A stretch of DNA of 64,000 nt, taken from contig NZ_WITC01000037.1 of the NCBI RefSeq assembly GCF_009601505.1, forward strand, positions 1 to 64,000. Reading direction: 5' to 3'. The notes beneath the pieces were generated by a model that worked only from the letters and a program-made list of their open reading frames with translations, was not told where the DNA came from and searched no databases. Every line of letters starts with the position of its first letter. Position 1 is the stretch's first letter. Shown here one piece after another: positions 36,237 to 45,561 of this stretch. The stretch is from Sinorhizobium terangae. GTDB lineage: Bacteria > Pseudomonadota > Alphaproteobacteria > Rhizobiales > Rhizobiaceae. A program made the position numbers and the translations under genes.

Positions 36237-37295
36237 TCAGGCGCCGGCAGGCTGCGATCGGCGTTCCTCCGCCAGCCTCTCCCGGACCAGCGGCGCGACC
36301 TTGGTGCCGTAAAGCTCGATGCCACGCATGATCTGATCGTGCGGCATCGGGCCGATCGCCATCTGCAGGAGGAAGCGATCGTTGCGGAAGAGTTTTTGAT
36401 GCGCAACGATCTTTTCCGCCACCGTCTCGGGATCGCCGAGGAAAAGATTGCCGGTCGGGCTGCGCGCCTGGTCGAAGTGGGCGCGGTTCGTCGGCCCCCA
36501 GCCGCGCTCTCGGCCGATGCGGTTCATTACCTCCGCCTGCGGTCCGTAGAACTGGTCAGCCGCCTTTTCCGTCGTGTCGGCGATGAAGCCGTGAACGTTG
36601 ATGCTCGTCTTCAGTTTCGCGACGTCCCGCCCGGCCCGGCGCGCCGCCTCGCGAAAGAGGTCGAAGAGCGGCGCGAAACGGCGGGGCTCGCCGCCAATGA
36701 TCGCAAGCGCCATCGGCAAGCCGAGCGCGCCGGCCCGCGCGACCGACTGCGGCGTACCGCCGACGGCAATCCAGAGCGGCAGCGGATTCTGCAGCGGACG
36801 CGGATAGACGCCGCGGTCGTCGATCGGCGGACGCAACTTACCTGACCAGGTAACCTTTTCGCCCTCCCGGATCGCCAGCAGCAGATCCAGCTTTTCGGAG
36901 AAGAGCTGGTCGTAGTCGTCGAGCGACTGGCCAAAGAGCGGGAAGGACTCGATGAAGGAACCTCGGCCCGCCATGATCTCGGCGCGGCCGTTGGAGAGAA
37001 GGTCGAGTGTCGAAAACTGCTGGAAGACCCGCACCGGATCGTCCGAGCTCAGTACCGTCACGGCGCTGCTCAACCGGATCCTGCTGGTGCGCGAGGCGGC
37101 GGCCGCCAGGATTACGGCCGGCGCTGACGCGGCGTAGTCCGGGCGGTGATGCTCGCCGAGGCCGAAGACGTCGAGCCCGACCTGATCGGCAAGCTCTATT
37201 TCCTCAAGAAGGTTGGCGAGGCGCCGCCGTCCTTCGGCACCCTTGTCGATCGCATTCGGATCCACGTCCGCGAATGTATAAAGCCCGAGTTCCAT
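36237..37295 (-). CDS. LLM-class flavin-dependent oxidoreductase
   Basis: Bacterial luciferase-like monooxygenase family, 352 residues with TIM-barrel fold. N-terminal [36 protein letters not shown] (active-site region) and [12 protein letters not shown] are typical of the subgroup annotated as putative FMN-dependent luciferase-like monooxygenases. Substrate unknown. ATG 37295 is chosen since the longer frame adds unrelated residues. It precedes map on the same strand by 69 bases. Confidence 0.88.
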   Translation of the reverse strand: MELGLYTFADVDPNAIDKGAEGRRRLANLLEEIELADQVGLDVFGLGEHHRPDYAASAPAVILAAAASRTSRIRLSSAVTVLSSDDPVRVFQQFSTLDLLSNGRAEIMAGRGSFIESFPLFGQSLDDYDQLFSEKLDLLLAIREGEKVTWSGKLRPPIDDRGVYPRPLQNPLPLWIAVGGTPQSVARAGALGLPMALAIIGGEPRRFAPLFDLFREAARRAGRDVAKLKTSINVHGFIADTTEKAADQFYGPQAEVMNRIGRERGWGPTNRAHFDQARSPTGNLFLGDPETVAEKIVAHQKLFRNDRFLLQMAIGPMPHDQIMRGIELYGTKVAPLVRERLAEERRSQPAGA

Positions 37296-37431
37296 GATGC
37301 CTTCCTGTTGCTGTTCGCACAGAAATAGTTGGCATCCTGTCAAGCCGCAAATGGCCGTTCGGGAAACGCATCGTTTCCACTGTGGAGCCACGGGCCGACC
37401 TGGAAGCCGGCGCGTCTAGCTGCCATTGTGC

Positions 37432-37656
37432 TCACTTCATCGCATCAGCGGGTCGACCACGCGGCTTCGCAATGTACGGCAACATGAACATGTAGAGGCC
37501 AGTAAACAGCAGCAGGAAGAGCGGGAGCAATGGCGAATAGACCACCCATGCGGGAGGCTCCCCCAGTGCCATGGCGACGAAGTTGGCGATCACAGTCACC
37601 GTGAAGACGATCGACAACCAGCGGTGGATTTGCCGAATCCACACATTCCAATTCAT
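37432..37656 (-). CDS. Small membrane protein with two transmembrane helices
   Basis: A 74-residue protein: N-terminal RQIHRWLSIVFTVTVIANFV (first helix), then VVYSPLLPLFLLLFTGLYMFML (second helix) and a basic tail. It is not recognised; the IHRWLS start recalls the first helix of PepSY-type membrane proteins. A strong ribosome site (GGGAGG, 5-6 bases before ATG 37656) and position 66 bases after the SRPBCC gene on the same strand support it as the third gene of an arsR-led operon. Confidence 0.72.
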   Translation of the reverse strand: MNWNVWIRQIHRWLSIVFTVTVIANFVAMALGEPPAWVVYSPLLPLFLLLFTGLYMFMLPYIAKPRGRPADAMK

Positions 37657-37722
37657 TGAGACCTCCCATTAATGCAGTGAACCGGGGGGCGATTGGCCCA
37701 TTTTGGACGATGCTGGCGGACT

Positions 37723-38154
37723 TCAATCCATTTGCGCCAAGACGCGCTCCAGATTGGCAAGGAACTGCTGCCATCCCGCTTTGGCGCCTCCGTAGGCCTG
37801 CCGCTGTTCCGGCCGGAAGCCCGACTGCTCCATGCGCAGCTGGGTCCCCGTGCTCGTCGGGATGAGAGTGAAAGTCACCACGCTCCTCAGATCGTAGGCG
37901 GCATCGTCGTGGGCGAAATTCCAGGTGTAGGTCAGCCTTTTGTTCGGCTCTACGGCGAGGACCTCGCAGTCCAATACTCCGCCCCAGTCTCCGCGAAGAT
38001 TGAAACGGTGACCCACGAGAGGTTTGAAATCGTTCTTCATCAGCCACTCCTCGACCAGGTGCGGTTGGGTGAGCGCACGCCAGATCTTTTCCGGCGGATG
38101 AGGGAACTCGCGTTCGATCACGACGGAGCGGGTTTCGGGCGACGTTTCGTTCAT
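37723..38154 (-). CDS. SRPBCC (AHSA1-like) domain protein
   Basis: Protein of 143 residues with the START/Bet v1-like fold of the AHSA1 family. FPHPPEKIWRALTQPHLVEEWLMKNDFKP is the N-terminal signature, GGVLDCEVLAVEPNKRLTYTW follows in the middle, and GWQQFLANLERVL ends it. It probably binds a hydrophobic ligand. It overlaps the arsR stop by four bases (ATGA), so it is translationally coupled to its likely regulator. This ArsR/SRPBCC pair is common in bacteria. Confidence 0.88.
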   Translation of the reverse strand: MNETSPETRSVVIEREFPHPPEKIWRALTQPHLVEEWLMKNDFKPLVGHRFNLRGDWGGVLDCEVLAVEPNKRLTYTWNFAHDDAAYDLRSVVTFTLIPTSTGTQLRMEQSGFRPEQRQAYGGAKAGWQQFLANLERVLAQMD

Positions 38155-38486
38155 TGGTCCATCCTTTTCAGTAGGTCTTCGAGGTCGTCGAAGCGGCTTT
38201 GCCAGAAACCGGCCATCTGGCTTGTCCAATCGACCAGCGGAGCAAGAGCGCCGAGTTGGGCGCTGTAGTACGTGTGGCGACCTTCGTGGCGGTCGCGAAC
38301 CAAACCCGCTTCCTTCAGGAGCCCGAGATGCTTTGAGACGACCGGTTGCGACACGCCGGCCTGCGCCGTCAGAGCCCCGACTGTCCTTTCCCCCTCACGG
38401 CATAATCGCTCAAAGAGCGCCCGCCGAGTCGGATCGGCAAGCGTCCTGAAGAGCACATCGTGCGCGTTCGACATTTTGGGATCCAT
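38151..38486 (-). CDS. ArsR-family transcriptional regulator
   Basis: Winged-helix regulator of 111 residues. FRTLADPTRRALFERL is followed by the recognition helix AGVSQPVVSKHLGLLKEAGLV and a wing ending in HTYYSAQ. There is no metal-binding cysteine motif. It heads an operon with the SRPBCC and small membrane protein genes and probably regulates it. ATG 38486 is used; an ATG four codons later (38474) is possible. Confidence 0.9.
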   Translation of the reverse strand: MDPKMSNAHDVLFRTLADPTRRALFERLCREGERTVGALTAQAGVSQPVVSKHLGLLKEAGLVRDRHEGRHTYYSAQLGALAPLVDWTSQMAGFWQSRFDDLEDLLKRMDQ

Positions 38487-38794
38487 ACCCCGTTGGCTAT
38501 TGATGAATATATAGCCATCAAGCTATGCGTTAGTCAAGCCGATCCTGGAGTCGGTTGATGATCTTCCTACAAAAGTGGTCGGGGACATAAAGCCCCCGTT
38601 GTGCTGGGTCAATCGCCCAGAGAGTGCGCGGCGCGCAGGGGCACATATCCCGCCAGCTATGCTTTCGAATATTATCGATATCGATGATTTGGACAGTGGT
38701 AAAATACTGCGGCTGATACCCCTCTGCCCTGTCGGGCAGAGGGGTATCAGCCTGCGCATGGGCAGCCGCGATTCGGTCGGATCGCGACGTTGCT
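38487..38794. other. Intergenic region with a perfect 19-pair hairpin
   Basis: This 308-base gap between the arsR operon and glpK (both minus) has no supported gene. It contains a perfect hairpin with 19-base arms (38712-38730 and 38735-38753) and a four-base loop, 42 bases after the glpK stop. On the minus strand it is followed by CGCAGTATTTTA, a weak T tract. It may terminate glpK. An AT-rich island (around 38665-38690) precedes arsR by about 180 bases. Confidence 0.6.
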
Positions 38795-40288
38795 CTAAGC
38801 CGCGATCAGCGTCCGCTTGACGGCGCTGCGCCAGCCCTTGAGCTTCCCCTTGCGTGTCGCCTCGTCCATCTTGGGCTCAAAGCGCCGGTCGCGCGCCCAG
38901 GAGCTGGCGAACTCCTTCTGGCTTGGCCAGATGCCGGCGCGACTTCCGGCAAGCCAGGCAACACCAAGCGCCGTTGTCTCGAGAATCACGGGGCGATCGA
39001 CCGGCGCGTCGAGCAGGTCGGAGAGGCGCTGCATCGTCCAGTCGGACGCGACCATGCCGCCGTCGACGCGCAGCACCGTATCCTTGCCGCCGTTACGCCA
39101 GTCCTTGTGCATGGCCTCGAGCAGATCGCGGGTCTGATAGCAGACGGCTTCGAGCGCCGCCCGGGCAAACTCCGCCGGGCCCGTGTTGCGGGTCATGCCG
39201 AAAATCGCGCCGCGCGCGTCCGGGTCCCAGTGCGGCGCGCCGAGGCCGGTAAAGGCAGGCACGAGATAGACGTCCTGCGAGGGATCGGCGCTTTCGGCGA
39301 GCGTGCCAGTGTCCGGAGCCGCCTTGATCACCTTGAGGCCGTCGCGCAGCCATTGCACGGCCGCGCCGGCAACGAAGATCGAACCCTCGAGCGCATAGGT
39401 GGTCTCACCGTTGAGGCGATAGGCGATGGTGGTAAGCAGGCGGTTCTTCGAACGGACGATGTCCTTGCCGGTGTTGAGCAGCGCAAAGCAGCCGGTGCCG
39501 TAGGTCGATTTCAGCATGCCGGGCGTAAAGCATGCCTGACCGATCGTCGCCGCCTGCTGGTCGCCCGCAACGCCGAGGATCGGGATCGCCGCCCCGAAGA
39601 GCGCTGCATCGGTCACGCCGAAATCGGCGGCGCAATCCTTGACCTCCGGCAGCATCGCCCGCGGAACGCGCAGGATATCGAGCAGTTCGTCGTCCCAGGC
39701 ATTGTCGGCGATGTTGTAGAGGAGCGTGCGCGATGCGTTGGTCGCGTCCGTGGCGAAGGACTTGCCGCCGGTAAGCCGCCAGATGAGGAAGGTGTCGATC
39801 GTGCCGAAGCAAAGCTCGCCCTTTGCCGCGCGCGCATGCGCCCCCTTCACGTTCGAAAGCAGCCAGCTGAGCTTCGTGCCGGAGAAATAGGGATCAAGCA
39901 GCAGGCCGGTCTTTTTCGCAAAGGTCTTTTCCAGTCCCTTCTTCTTCAGCTTTTCACAGAAGGGCGCCGTGCGGCGGTCCTGCCAGACGATCGCATTGTG
40001 GATCGGTTTGCCGGTCTCGCGCTCCCACACGACCACCGTCTCGCGCTGGTTCGTTATGCCGATTGCGGCGATCTCGCTCGCCGAGATGCCGGCCTTTTCG
40101 ATCGCCTCCTTGACGGTAAAGAGAACCGTTTGCCAGATTTCCTCCGGGTCGTGCTCGACCCAGCCCGATTTCGGGAAATGCTGCTTGAATTCCTTCTGGC
40201 CGACGCCAGCGACCTTCTGCTTGCGGTCGAAAACGATCGCCCGGCTCGATGTCGTGCCCTGATCGATCGCGAGAATATATTCGCCCAT
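38795..40288 (-). CDS. glpK: Glycerol kinase
   Basis: Phosphorylates glycerol to glycerol-3-phosphate in the cytoplasm. The 497 residues are standard FGGY-kinase length. They include the phosphate-binding [15 protein letters not shown] (6-20), [52 protein letters not shown] and [13 protein letters not shown]. The upstream region carries three AACGAA repeats that could bind a GlpR/DeoR-type repressor. No other glp gene is adjacent. Confidence 0.96.
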   Translation of the reverse strand: MGEYILAIDQGTTSSRAIVFDRKQKVAGVGQKEFKQHFPKSGWVEHDPEEIWQTVLFTVKEAIEKAGISASEIAAIGITNQRETVVVWERETGKPIHNAIVWQDRRTAPFCEKLKKKGLEKTFAKKTGLLLDPYFSGTKLSWLLSNVKGAHARAAKGELCFGTIDTFLIWRLTGGKSFATDATNASRTLLYNIADNAWDDELLDILRVPRAMLPEVKDCAADFGVTDAALFGAAIPILGVAGDQQAATIGQACFTPGMLKSTYGTGCFALLNTGKDIVRSKNRLLTTIAYRLNGETTYALEGSIFVAGAAVQWLRDGLKVIKAAPDTGTLAESADPSQDVYLVPAFTGLGAPHWDPDARGAIFGMTRNTGPAEFARAALEAVCYQTRDLLEAMHKDWRNGGKDTVLRVDGGMVASDWTMQRLSDLLDAPVDRPVILETTALGVAWLAGSRAGIWPSQKEFASSWARDRRFEPKMDEATRKGKLKGWRSAVKRTLIAA

Positions 40289-40591
40289 GCGCCCCTCCCC
40301 GGCCTAATTCGACGTCGCGCCTTCCTCAACGACGACATTCGAAAAACTTCAATACGACGGAAAAACGAATGTCAAACGAAAACGAAACGCAATCCCGCCG
40401 CTCCTCCAACGGCGTCAAATCTGCGTTGGCAATCCGAAAAACACAATTGTCACTCGTGCATTTTTCCGCGTAGGTTGACACTGTTGCAGCGCAAAACCGA
40501 AGCGACGGCGGAAGGACGAACAGCGCGGCGAGTTTCGCCCGCGATCCGCTTCGACCGGCGCAAAGAGCGGCAGCGCGAGGGAGAGAACGAA
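40289..40591. promoter_or_regulatory. glpK-bdhA divergent regulatory region with AACGAA repeats
   Basis: In 303 bases, AACGAA occurs at 40364-40369, 40375-40380 and 40381-40386; on the glpK strand these read TTCGTT. Such arrays are typical of DeoR-family (GlpR-like) operators, at about 76-98 bases before glpK. A TTGACA (40475-40480) faces bdhA, but no convincing -10 box follows. Confidence 0.4.
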
Positions 40592-41368
40592 ATGACGAAA
40601 ACTGCGGTCATAACAGGTTCGACGAGCGGCATCGGTCTGGCGATTGCCAAGGCTTTCGCGAAGACCGGCGCAAATATCGTGCTGAATGGCTTCGGTGCGC
40701 CGGACGAGATCAGGGCGGTGACGGACGACGTCGCCGGGCTCGGAAGCGGCACGGTCATCTATCATCCCGCGGACATGACGAAGCCCGACGAGATCGCCGA
40801 TCTGATGGCGACCGCTGCGGCGCGCTTCGGCGGCGTCGATATCCTCGTCAACAATGCCGGCGTGCAACATGTCGAGAAGGTCGAAGACTTTCCGGTCGAG
40901 CAATGGGACCGCATCATCGCCATCAATCTCTCGTCGTCCTTCCACACCATCCGCGCCGCGCTGCCGGGCATGAAGAAGAAAGGCTGGGGGCGGATCATCA
41001 ATATCGCCTCCGCGCACGGGCTCGTCGCCTCGCCGTTCAAGTCCGCCTATGTCGCGGCCAAGCACGGTATCATGGGCCTCACGAAGACGGTTGCGCTGGA
41101 GGTCGCGGAAAACGGCATCACCGCGAACTCGATCTGCCCCGGCTACGTGCTGACGCCGCTCGTCGAGAAGCAGATCCCGGACCAGGCGAGGACGCGCGGC
41201 ATCACGGAGGCGCAGGTGGTTAACGACGTGATGCTCAAGGGCCAGCCGACCAAGAAATTCATAACGGTCGAGCAAGTGGCATCGCTGGCGCTCTATCTTG
41301 CAAGCGACGATGCCGCACAGATCACCGGCACGCATGTCTCGATGGATGGCGGCTGGACCGCGCAGTAG
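40592..41368 (+). CDS. bdhA: D-3-hydroxybutyrate dehydrogenase
   Basis: NAD-dependent oxidation of 3-hydroxybutyrate to acetoacetate in poly-3-hydroxybutyrate degradation. The 258-residue short-chain dehydrogenase has TGSTSGIGLAIA (cofactor loop), NNAGVQHVEKVEDF, catalytic Ser in NIASAHGLVAS, and the YxxxK pair in SAYVAAKHGIMG. QVASLALYLASDDAAQITG lies near its end. Length equals the S. meliloti enzyme. ATG 40592 follows GAGGGAGAGAACGA. It is followed by xdhA/xdhB, an arrangement also known from S. meliloti. Confidence 0.95.
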   Translation: MTKTAVITGSTSGIGLAIAKAFAKTGANIVLNGFGAPDEIRAVTDDVAGLGSGTVIYHPADMTKPDEIADLMATAAARFGGVDILVNNAGVQHVEKVEDFPVEQWDRIIAINLSSSFHTIRAALPGMKKKGWGRIINIASAHGLVASPFKSAYVAAKHGIMGLTKTVALEVAENGITANSICPGYVLTPLVEKQIPDQARTRGITEAQVVNDVMLKGQPTKKFITVEQVASLALYLASDDAAQITGTHVSMDGGWTAQ

Positions 41369-41520
41369 AGCGGCCTAAGTGAACGTATGAGCGGTTTCCA
41401 TAAGCATCCCGCTCCACCGACAGCACCGCGCTTCTTGTCAGACGCATGAAGCACCTGTAGCACTTTGAATTGCTGCATGTTTTTATCCATATATCGTCTA
41501 CGGTTATGGGAACATGCAGC
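41369..41520. repeat. Composite RIME-like repeat between bdhA and xdhA
   Basis: Type A-like portion (AGAGCGG to CATCCCGCTC, about 41367-41414), a degenerate type B portion (about 41430-41464), then a 3' part shared with 20040-20106 and 49570-49630 (TGCTGCATG ... GGGAACATGCAG). Confidence 0.75.
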
Positions 41521-41538
41521 AGCCACGGAATGATTGGC

Positions 41539-43029
41539 ATGGCACAGGCATCCGATAGCATCCGCTTCATCCTGAACGACACCGAAGTCGCCCTTTCGGA
41601 CGTCTCGCCGACCGCAACCCTGCTCGACTATCTGAGGCTGGAGCGGCGGCTGACCGGCACCAAGGAAGGCTGCGCCGAAGGCGATTGCGGCGCCTGCACG
41701 GTTCTGGTCGGCCGTCTTTCGAACGATGGCGAGAACGGTGAAAGGCTCGTCTACGAAAGCGTCAACGCCTGCATCCGCTTTGTCGGCTCGCTGAACGCGA
41801 CGCATATCGTGAGCGTCGAGCACCTCGCGGCCCAGGACGGCACGCTCCATCCGGTGCAGCAGGCGATGGTCGATTTCCACGGTTCGCAATGCGGCTTCTG
41901 CACGCCGGGCTTCGTCATGTCGCTCTATGGCCTGTGGCTGACGAATGAAAATCCGAGCCGGGCCGCGATCGAAAAGGCGCTGCAAGGCAATCTCTGTCGT
42001 TGCACCGGCTATGAGCCGATCGTGCGGGCGGCTGAAGCCGCAGCGCGGGAACGCCCATCGGCGATATTCGATCCGATCACCCGTACGCGGGAAGCGGTCA
42101 CCGCACGGTTGAAAGCGCTCCGTTCCACGGAAACGATCGTGATCCGCAAGGGCGAGGACTGTCTGATCGTGCCGGCGGACGCGACGGGACTCGCAACGGT
42201 GCTCGACGAACATCCGACCGCGACGATCGTCGCAGGCGCAACCGATGTCGGCCTCTGGGTGACGAAGCAGATGCGACCGCTCAATCCGGCGGTGTTCATC
42301 AACGGCATCGCCGAACTCCAGCGGATCGAGCGCACGGAAGTGGGTCTGACGATTGGCGCCGGCGTCAGCTACACCGCCGCGTTCGATGCCCTATCCAAAG
42401 CCTACCCAGCCTTCGGCCAACTCATCGATCGCATCGGTGGCGAACAGGTCCGCAACATGGGCACGATCGGCGGCAACATCGCCAATGGCTCGCCGATCGG
42501 CGACAGCCCGCCACCGCTGATCGTGCTCGGCGCATCGGTCAGCCTGCGATCGAAGAACGGCGCCCGCACGATGCCGCTCGAGGACTTTTTCATCGCCTAC
42601 GGCAAGCAGGATCGCAAGCCGGGCGAATTCGTCGAAAGCATCTTCGTTCCCACATTGCCCGAAGGCGATCACTTCGCCGCCTACAAGGTCTCCAAGCGCC
42701 GCGACGAGGATATCTCCGCCCTCCTCGGCGCCTTCCGAGTCTCGCTTGACGAAGACAACCGCGTCCGCACCGCCCTCGTCGCCTTCGGCGGCATGGCCGC
42801 AACGCCGAAGCGGGCGAAGGCCGTCGAGGCGGCCCTCATCGGCCAGCCCTGGAGCGAGGAGACCATTCATGCGGCGCAAGCGGCTCTCGAGAGCGACTAC
42901 CAGCCGATCACCGACTGGCGCGCCACGAGCGCCTATCGCATGCTGGCGGCAAAGAACCTGCTAATGCGCTTTTTCCTGGAAAGCACGGGCGAGACTGTTC
43001 AACTCCAGCGGTTCGAGGATGTGGCATGA
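41539..43029 (+). CDS. xdhA: Xanthine dehydrogenase small subunit (2Fe-2S and FAD domains)
   Basis: Electron-transfer subunit of the enzyme oxidising hypoxanthine and xanthine to urate. The N-terminal half binds two 2Fe-2S clusters: GCAEGDCGACTV for the plant-ferredoxin type, QCGFCTPGF and LCRCTGYEPI for the second. The C-terminal half (about 170-490) is the FAD domain, with VAGATDVGLWVTKQ, GTIGGNIANGSPIGDSPP and KVSKRRDEDIS. About 496 residues. The start is uncertain: 41539 gives MAQASDSIRF; 41530 adds three residues. Earlier ATGs fall in the repeat. Confidence 0.94.
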   Translation: MAQASDSIRFILNDTEVALSDVSPTATLLDYLRLERRLTGTKEGCAEGDCGACTVLVGRLSNDGENGERLVYESVNACIRFVGSLNATHIVSVEHLAAQDGTLHPVQQAMVDFHGSQCGFCTPGFVMSLYGLWLTNENPSRAAIEKALQGNLCRCTGYEPIVRAAEAAARERPSAIFDPITRTREAVTARLKALRSTETIVIRKGEDCLIVPADATGLATVLDEHPTATIVAGATDVGLWVTKQMRPLNPAVFINGIAELQRIERTEVGLTIGAGVSYTAAFDALSKAYPAFGQLIDRIGGEQVRNMGTIGGNIANGSPIGDSPPPLIVLGASVSLRSKNGARTMPLEDFFIAYGKQDRKPGEFVESIFVPTLPEGDHFAAYKVSKRRDEDISALLGAFRVSLDEDNRVRTALVAFGGMAATPKRAKAVEAALIGQPWSEETIHAAQAALESDYQPITDWRATSAYRMLAAKNLLMRFFLESTGETVQLQRFEDVA

Positions 43030-43060
43030 GCGCCTGTCTCGACGTTGGTAGGTTGGGATT

Positions 43061-43177
43061 GCCCCTCACCCTAACCCTCTCCCCGCTCGCGGGGCGAGGG
43101 GACAAGGGCGGCGCGGCAAAGTCCCTTCTCCCCGTCGGAACGGGGAGAAGGTGGCCGGCAGGCCGGATGAGGGGCGC
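43061..43177. repeat. Palindromic repeat between xdhA and xdhB
   Basis: Two hairpin units: one around CTCTCCCCGCTCGCGGGGCGAG (43077-43098) and one CTTCTCCCCGTCGGAACGGGGAGAAG (43125-43150). Each could fold in the mRNA between the two subunit genes. It resembles common Rhizobiales intergenic repeats and the short unit at 24941-24966. Confidence 0.75.
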
Positions 43178-43200
43178 TTTCTTCGAAAGGAATCGACGAG

Positions 43201-45537
43201 ATGGATAAGTCCACCTTCGAAGAGCAGACCACCATTTCTGGCCCGATGCACACGCGGCTCCGCCACGACAGCGCCCACAAGCACGTCGCGGGGACGGCCG
43301 ATTATATCGACGACATGCCCGAGCCCGCCGGCACGCTGCATGGCGCGTTGGGCCTCACCGATCGCGCTCATGCGGAAATCCTGGAGATGGACCTCTCCGC
43401 CGTTGCCGCGTTGCCCGGTGTTGTCTGCGTGCTGAGCGCAAGCGACATGCCGCATTCCAACGACATCAGCCCGAGCCACCTGCACGACGAGCCGGTGCTG
43501 GCCGACGGCCGCGTGCAGTTCCATGGCCAACCGGCCTTCGCCGTGATCGCGGAAACGCGCGAGATTGCGCGTCGCGCCGCGCGGCTCGCCAAGATCACGT
43601 ACCGCGACCTGCCGCATCTGATCGATGTAGCCGACGCCATGGTCCAGGGCGGCGAACTCGTGACGCAGCCGCTGACGCTCCAGCGCGGCGACGCGGAAGG
43701 AGAACTGGAACGAGCGCCGCGCCGGCTGAAGGGGCAGATGCGGATTGGCGGCCAGGAGCACTTCTATCTGGAAGGGCACATAGCCCTCGCCATCCCCGGA
43801 GAAGACGACGAGATGACCGTCTGGTCCTCGACGCAGCATCCAAGCGAAATCCAGCACATGGTCGCGCATGTGCTGGGCGTGCCGTCCAACGCCGTTACGG
43901 TGAACGTGCGCCGCATGGGCGGCGGCTTTGGCGGCAAGGAGACGCAGGGCAACCAGTTCGCGGCGCTTGCCGCCGTCGCCGCGCGAAAGCTTCGCCGCGC
44001 CGTGAAATTCCGCCCGGATCGCGACGACGACATGATGGCGACCGGCAAGCGCCACGATTTCCTCGTCGACTATGATGTCGGCTTTGACGACGAAGGGCGC
44101 ATCCATGCCGTCCATGCGAACTATGCCGCCCGTTGCGGCTACTCCTCCGATCTCTCGGGCCCGGTGACCGATCGGGCGCTCTTCCATGCCGACAGCTCCT
44201 ATTCCTACCCGCATGTGAAGCTGACCTCGCAGCCGCTGAAAACCAACACGGTTTCCAACACCGCCTATCGCGGCTTCGGGGGACCGCAGGGCATGGTCGG
44301 CGCCGAGCGGATTATCGAGGAGATCGCCTACGCCCTCGGCAAGGATCCGCTCGAAATCCGCAAGCTCAATTTCTACGGAGAGAAAGGGTCCGGTCGCGAT
44401 GTCACGCCCTACCACCAGAAGATCGAGGACAATATCATCCATCGGATCGTCGGCGAGCTGGAGGCCAGCGCCGATTACCAGGCGCGCCGCGCGGCGATCA
44501 TCGATTTCAACAAGTCGAGCCGGGTGATCCGGAAGGGCATCGCGCTGACGCCCGTCAAGTTCGGAATCTCTTTCACCATGACCGCCTTCAACCAGGCGGG
44601 CGCGCTGGTGCATATCTATCAGGATGGCTCCGTCCACCTCAATCATGGCGGCACCGAGATGGGACAGGGCCTGTATACCAAGGTGGCCCAGGTCCTCGCC
44701 GACAGCTTCCAGATCGATATCGACCGGGTGAAGATCACCGCGACGACGACCGGCAAGGTGCCGAACACGTCGGCGACCGCGGCGTCGTCGGGCTCAGACC
44801 TCAACGGCATGGCCGCCTTCGATGCGGCCCGCCAGATCAAGGACCGTCTCGTCGCCTTCGCCGCCGAGCGCTGGCAAACCACCCCCGAACACGTCACTTT
44901 CGTGGCGAATCATGTGAAGATCGGTGAGGAGCTCGTGCCCTTCCCGGATTTCATCCGCCAGGCTTACACGGCGCGCATTCAGCTCTCCGCCGCCGGCTTC
45001 TACAAGACGCCGAAGATCCACTGGGATCGCGCGACGGGGCGCGGCACGCCATTCTACTATTTCGCCTACGGCGCCGCCGTCTCCGAGGTCTCGATCGACA
45101 CGCTGACGGGGGAATACCTTATCGACCGCGTCGACGTGCTGCACGATGTCGGCCGCTCGCTCAATCCGGCGATCGACCTCGGCCAGATCGAAGGCGGCTT
45201 TGTCCAGGGCATGGGCTGGCTGACGACGGAAGAGCTCTGGTGGGATGAAAAGGGCCGCTTGAGGACGCACGCGCCCTCGACCTACAAGATTCCGCTCGCC
45301 TCGGACCGGCCGAAAATCTTTAATGTGCGGCTCGCCGAGTGGTCGGAGAATGCCGAGAAAACCATCGGGCGATCGAAGGCGGTCGGGGAACCGCCCTTCA
45401 TGCTGCCGATCTCCGTGCTGGAGGCTCTATCGATGGCGGTCGCCAGTGTCGCCGACTACCGCGAGTGCCCTCGCCTCGATACGCCGGCGACGCCGGAACG
45501 GATTTTGATGGCGGTGGAACGGCTGAGACGGATGTGA
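43201..45537 (+). CDS. xdhB: Xanthine dehydrogenase molybdenum-binding subunit
   Basis: Catalytic large subunit, 778 residues, cytoplasmic. Molybdopterin-contact and active-site blocks include MGGGFGGKETQG, YRGFGGPQG, GGTEMGQGLYTK and SATAASSGSDLNG. The catalytic Glu lies in the C-terminal AVGEPPFMLPISVLEAL. The start at 43201 follows GAAAGGAATCGACGAG. It forms an operon with xdhA. The maturation gene xdhC, which usually follows, is absent from the window and must be encoded elsewhere. Confidence 0.96.
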   Translation: MDKSTFEEQTTISGPMHTRLRHDSAHKHVAGTADYIDDMPEPAGTLHGALGLTDRAHAEILEMDLSAVAALPGVVCVLSASDMPHSNDISPSHLHDEPVLADGRVQFHGQPAFAVIAETREIARRAARLAKITYRDLPHLIDVADAMVQGGELVTQPLTLQRGDAEGELERAPRRLKGQMRIGGQEHFYLEGHIALAIPGEDDEMTVWSSTQHPSEIQHMVAHVLGVPSNAVTVNVRRMGGGFGGKETQGNQFAALAAVAARKLRRAVKFRPDRDDDMMATGKRHDFLVDYDVGFDDEGRIHAVHANYAARCGYSSDLSGPVTDRALFHADSSYSYPHVKLTSQPLKTNTVSNTAYRGFGGPQGMVGAERIIEEIAYALGKDPLEIRKLNFYGEKGSGRDVTPYHQKIEDNIIHRIVGELEASADYQARRAAIIDFNKSSRVIRKGIALTPVKFGISFTMTAFNQAGALVHIYQDGSVHLNHGGTEMGQGLYTKVAQVLADSFQIDIDRVKITATTTGKVPNTSATAASSGSDLNGMAAFDAARQIKDRLVAFAAERWQTTPEHVTFVANHVKIGEELVPFPDFIRQAYTARIQLSAAGFYKTPKIHWDRATGRGTPFYYFAYGAAVSEVSIDTLTGEYLIDRVDVLHDVGRSLNPAIDLGQIEGGFVQGMGWLTTEELWWDEKGRLRTHAPSTYKIPLASDRPKIFNVRLAEWSENAEKTIGRSKAVGEPPFMLPISVLEALSMAVASVADYRECPRLDTPATPERILMAVERLRRM

Positions 45538-45561
45538 GGCCTCCAAAGACGGCCCCTCGCC

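Noticed and set aside
38523-38820. Small frames (78 and 81 codons) across the glpK downstream hairpin
   Set aside because: Their sequence comes largely from the inverted repeat and no ribosome site or similarity was seen.
42391-44646. Long minus-strand frames (162 and 526 codons) opposite xdhA and xdhB
   Set aside because: Mirror frames of the molybdenum enzyme genes; translations show no domain.
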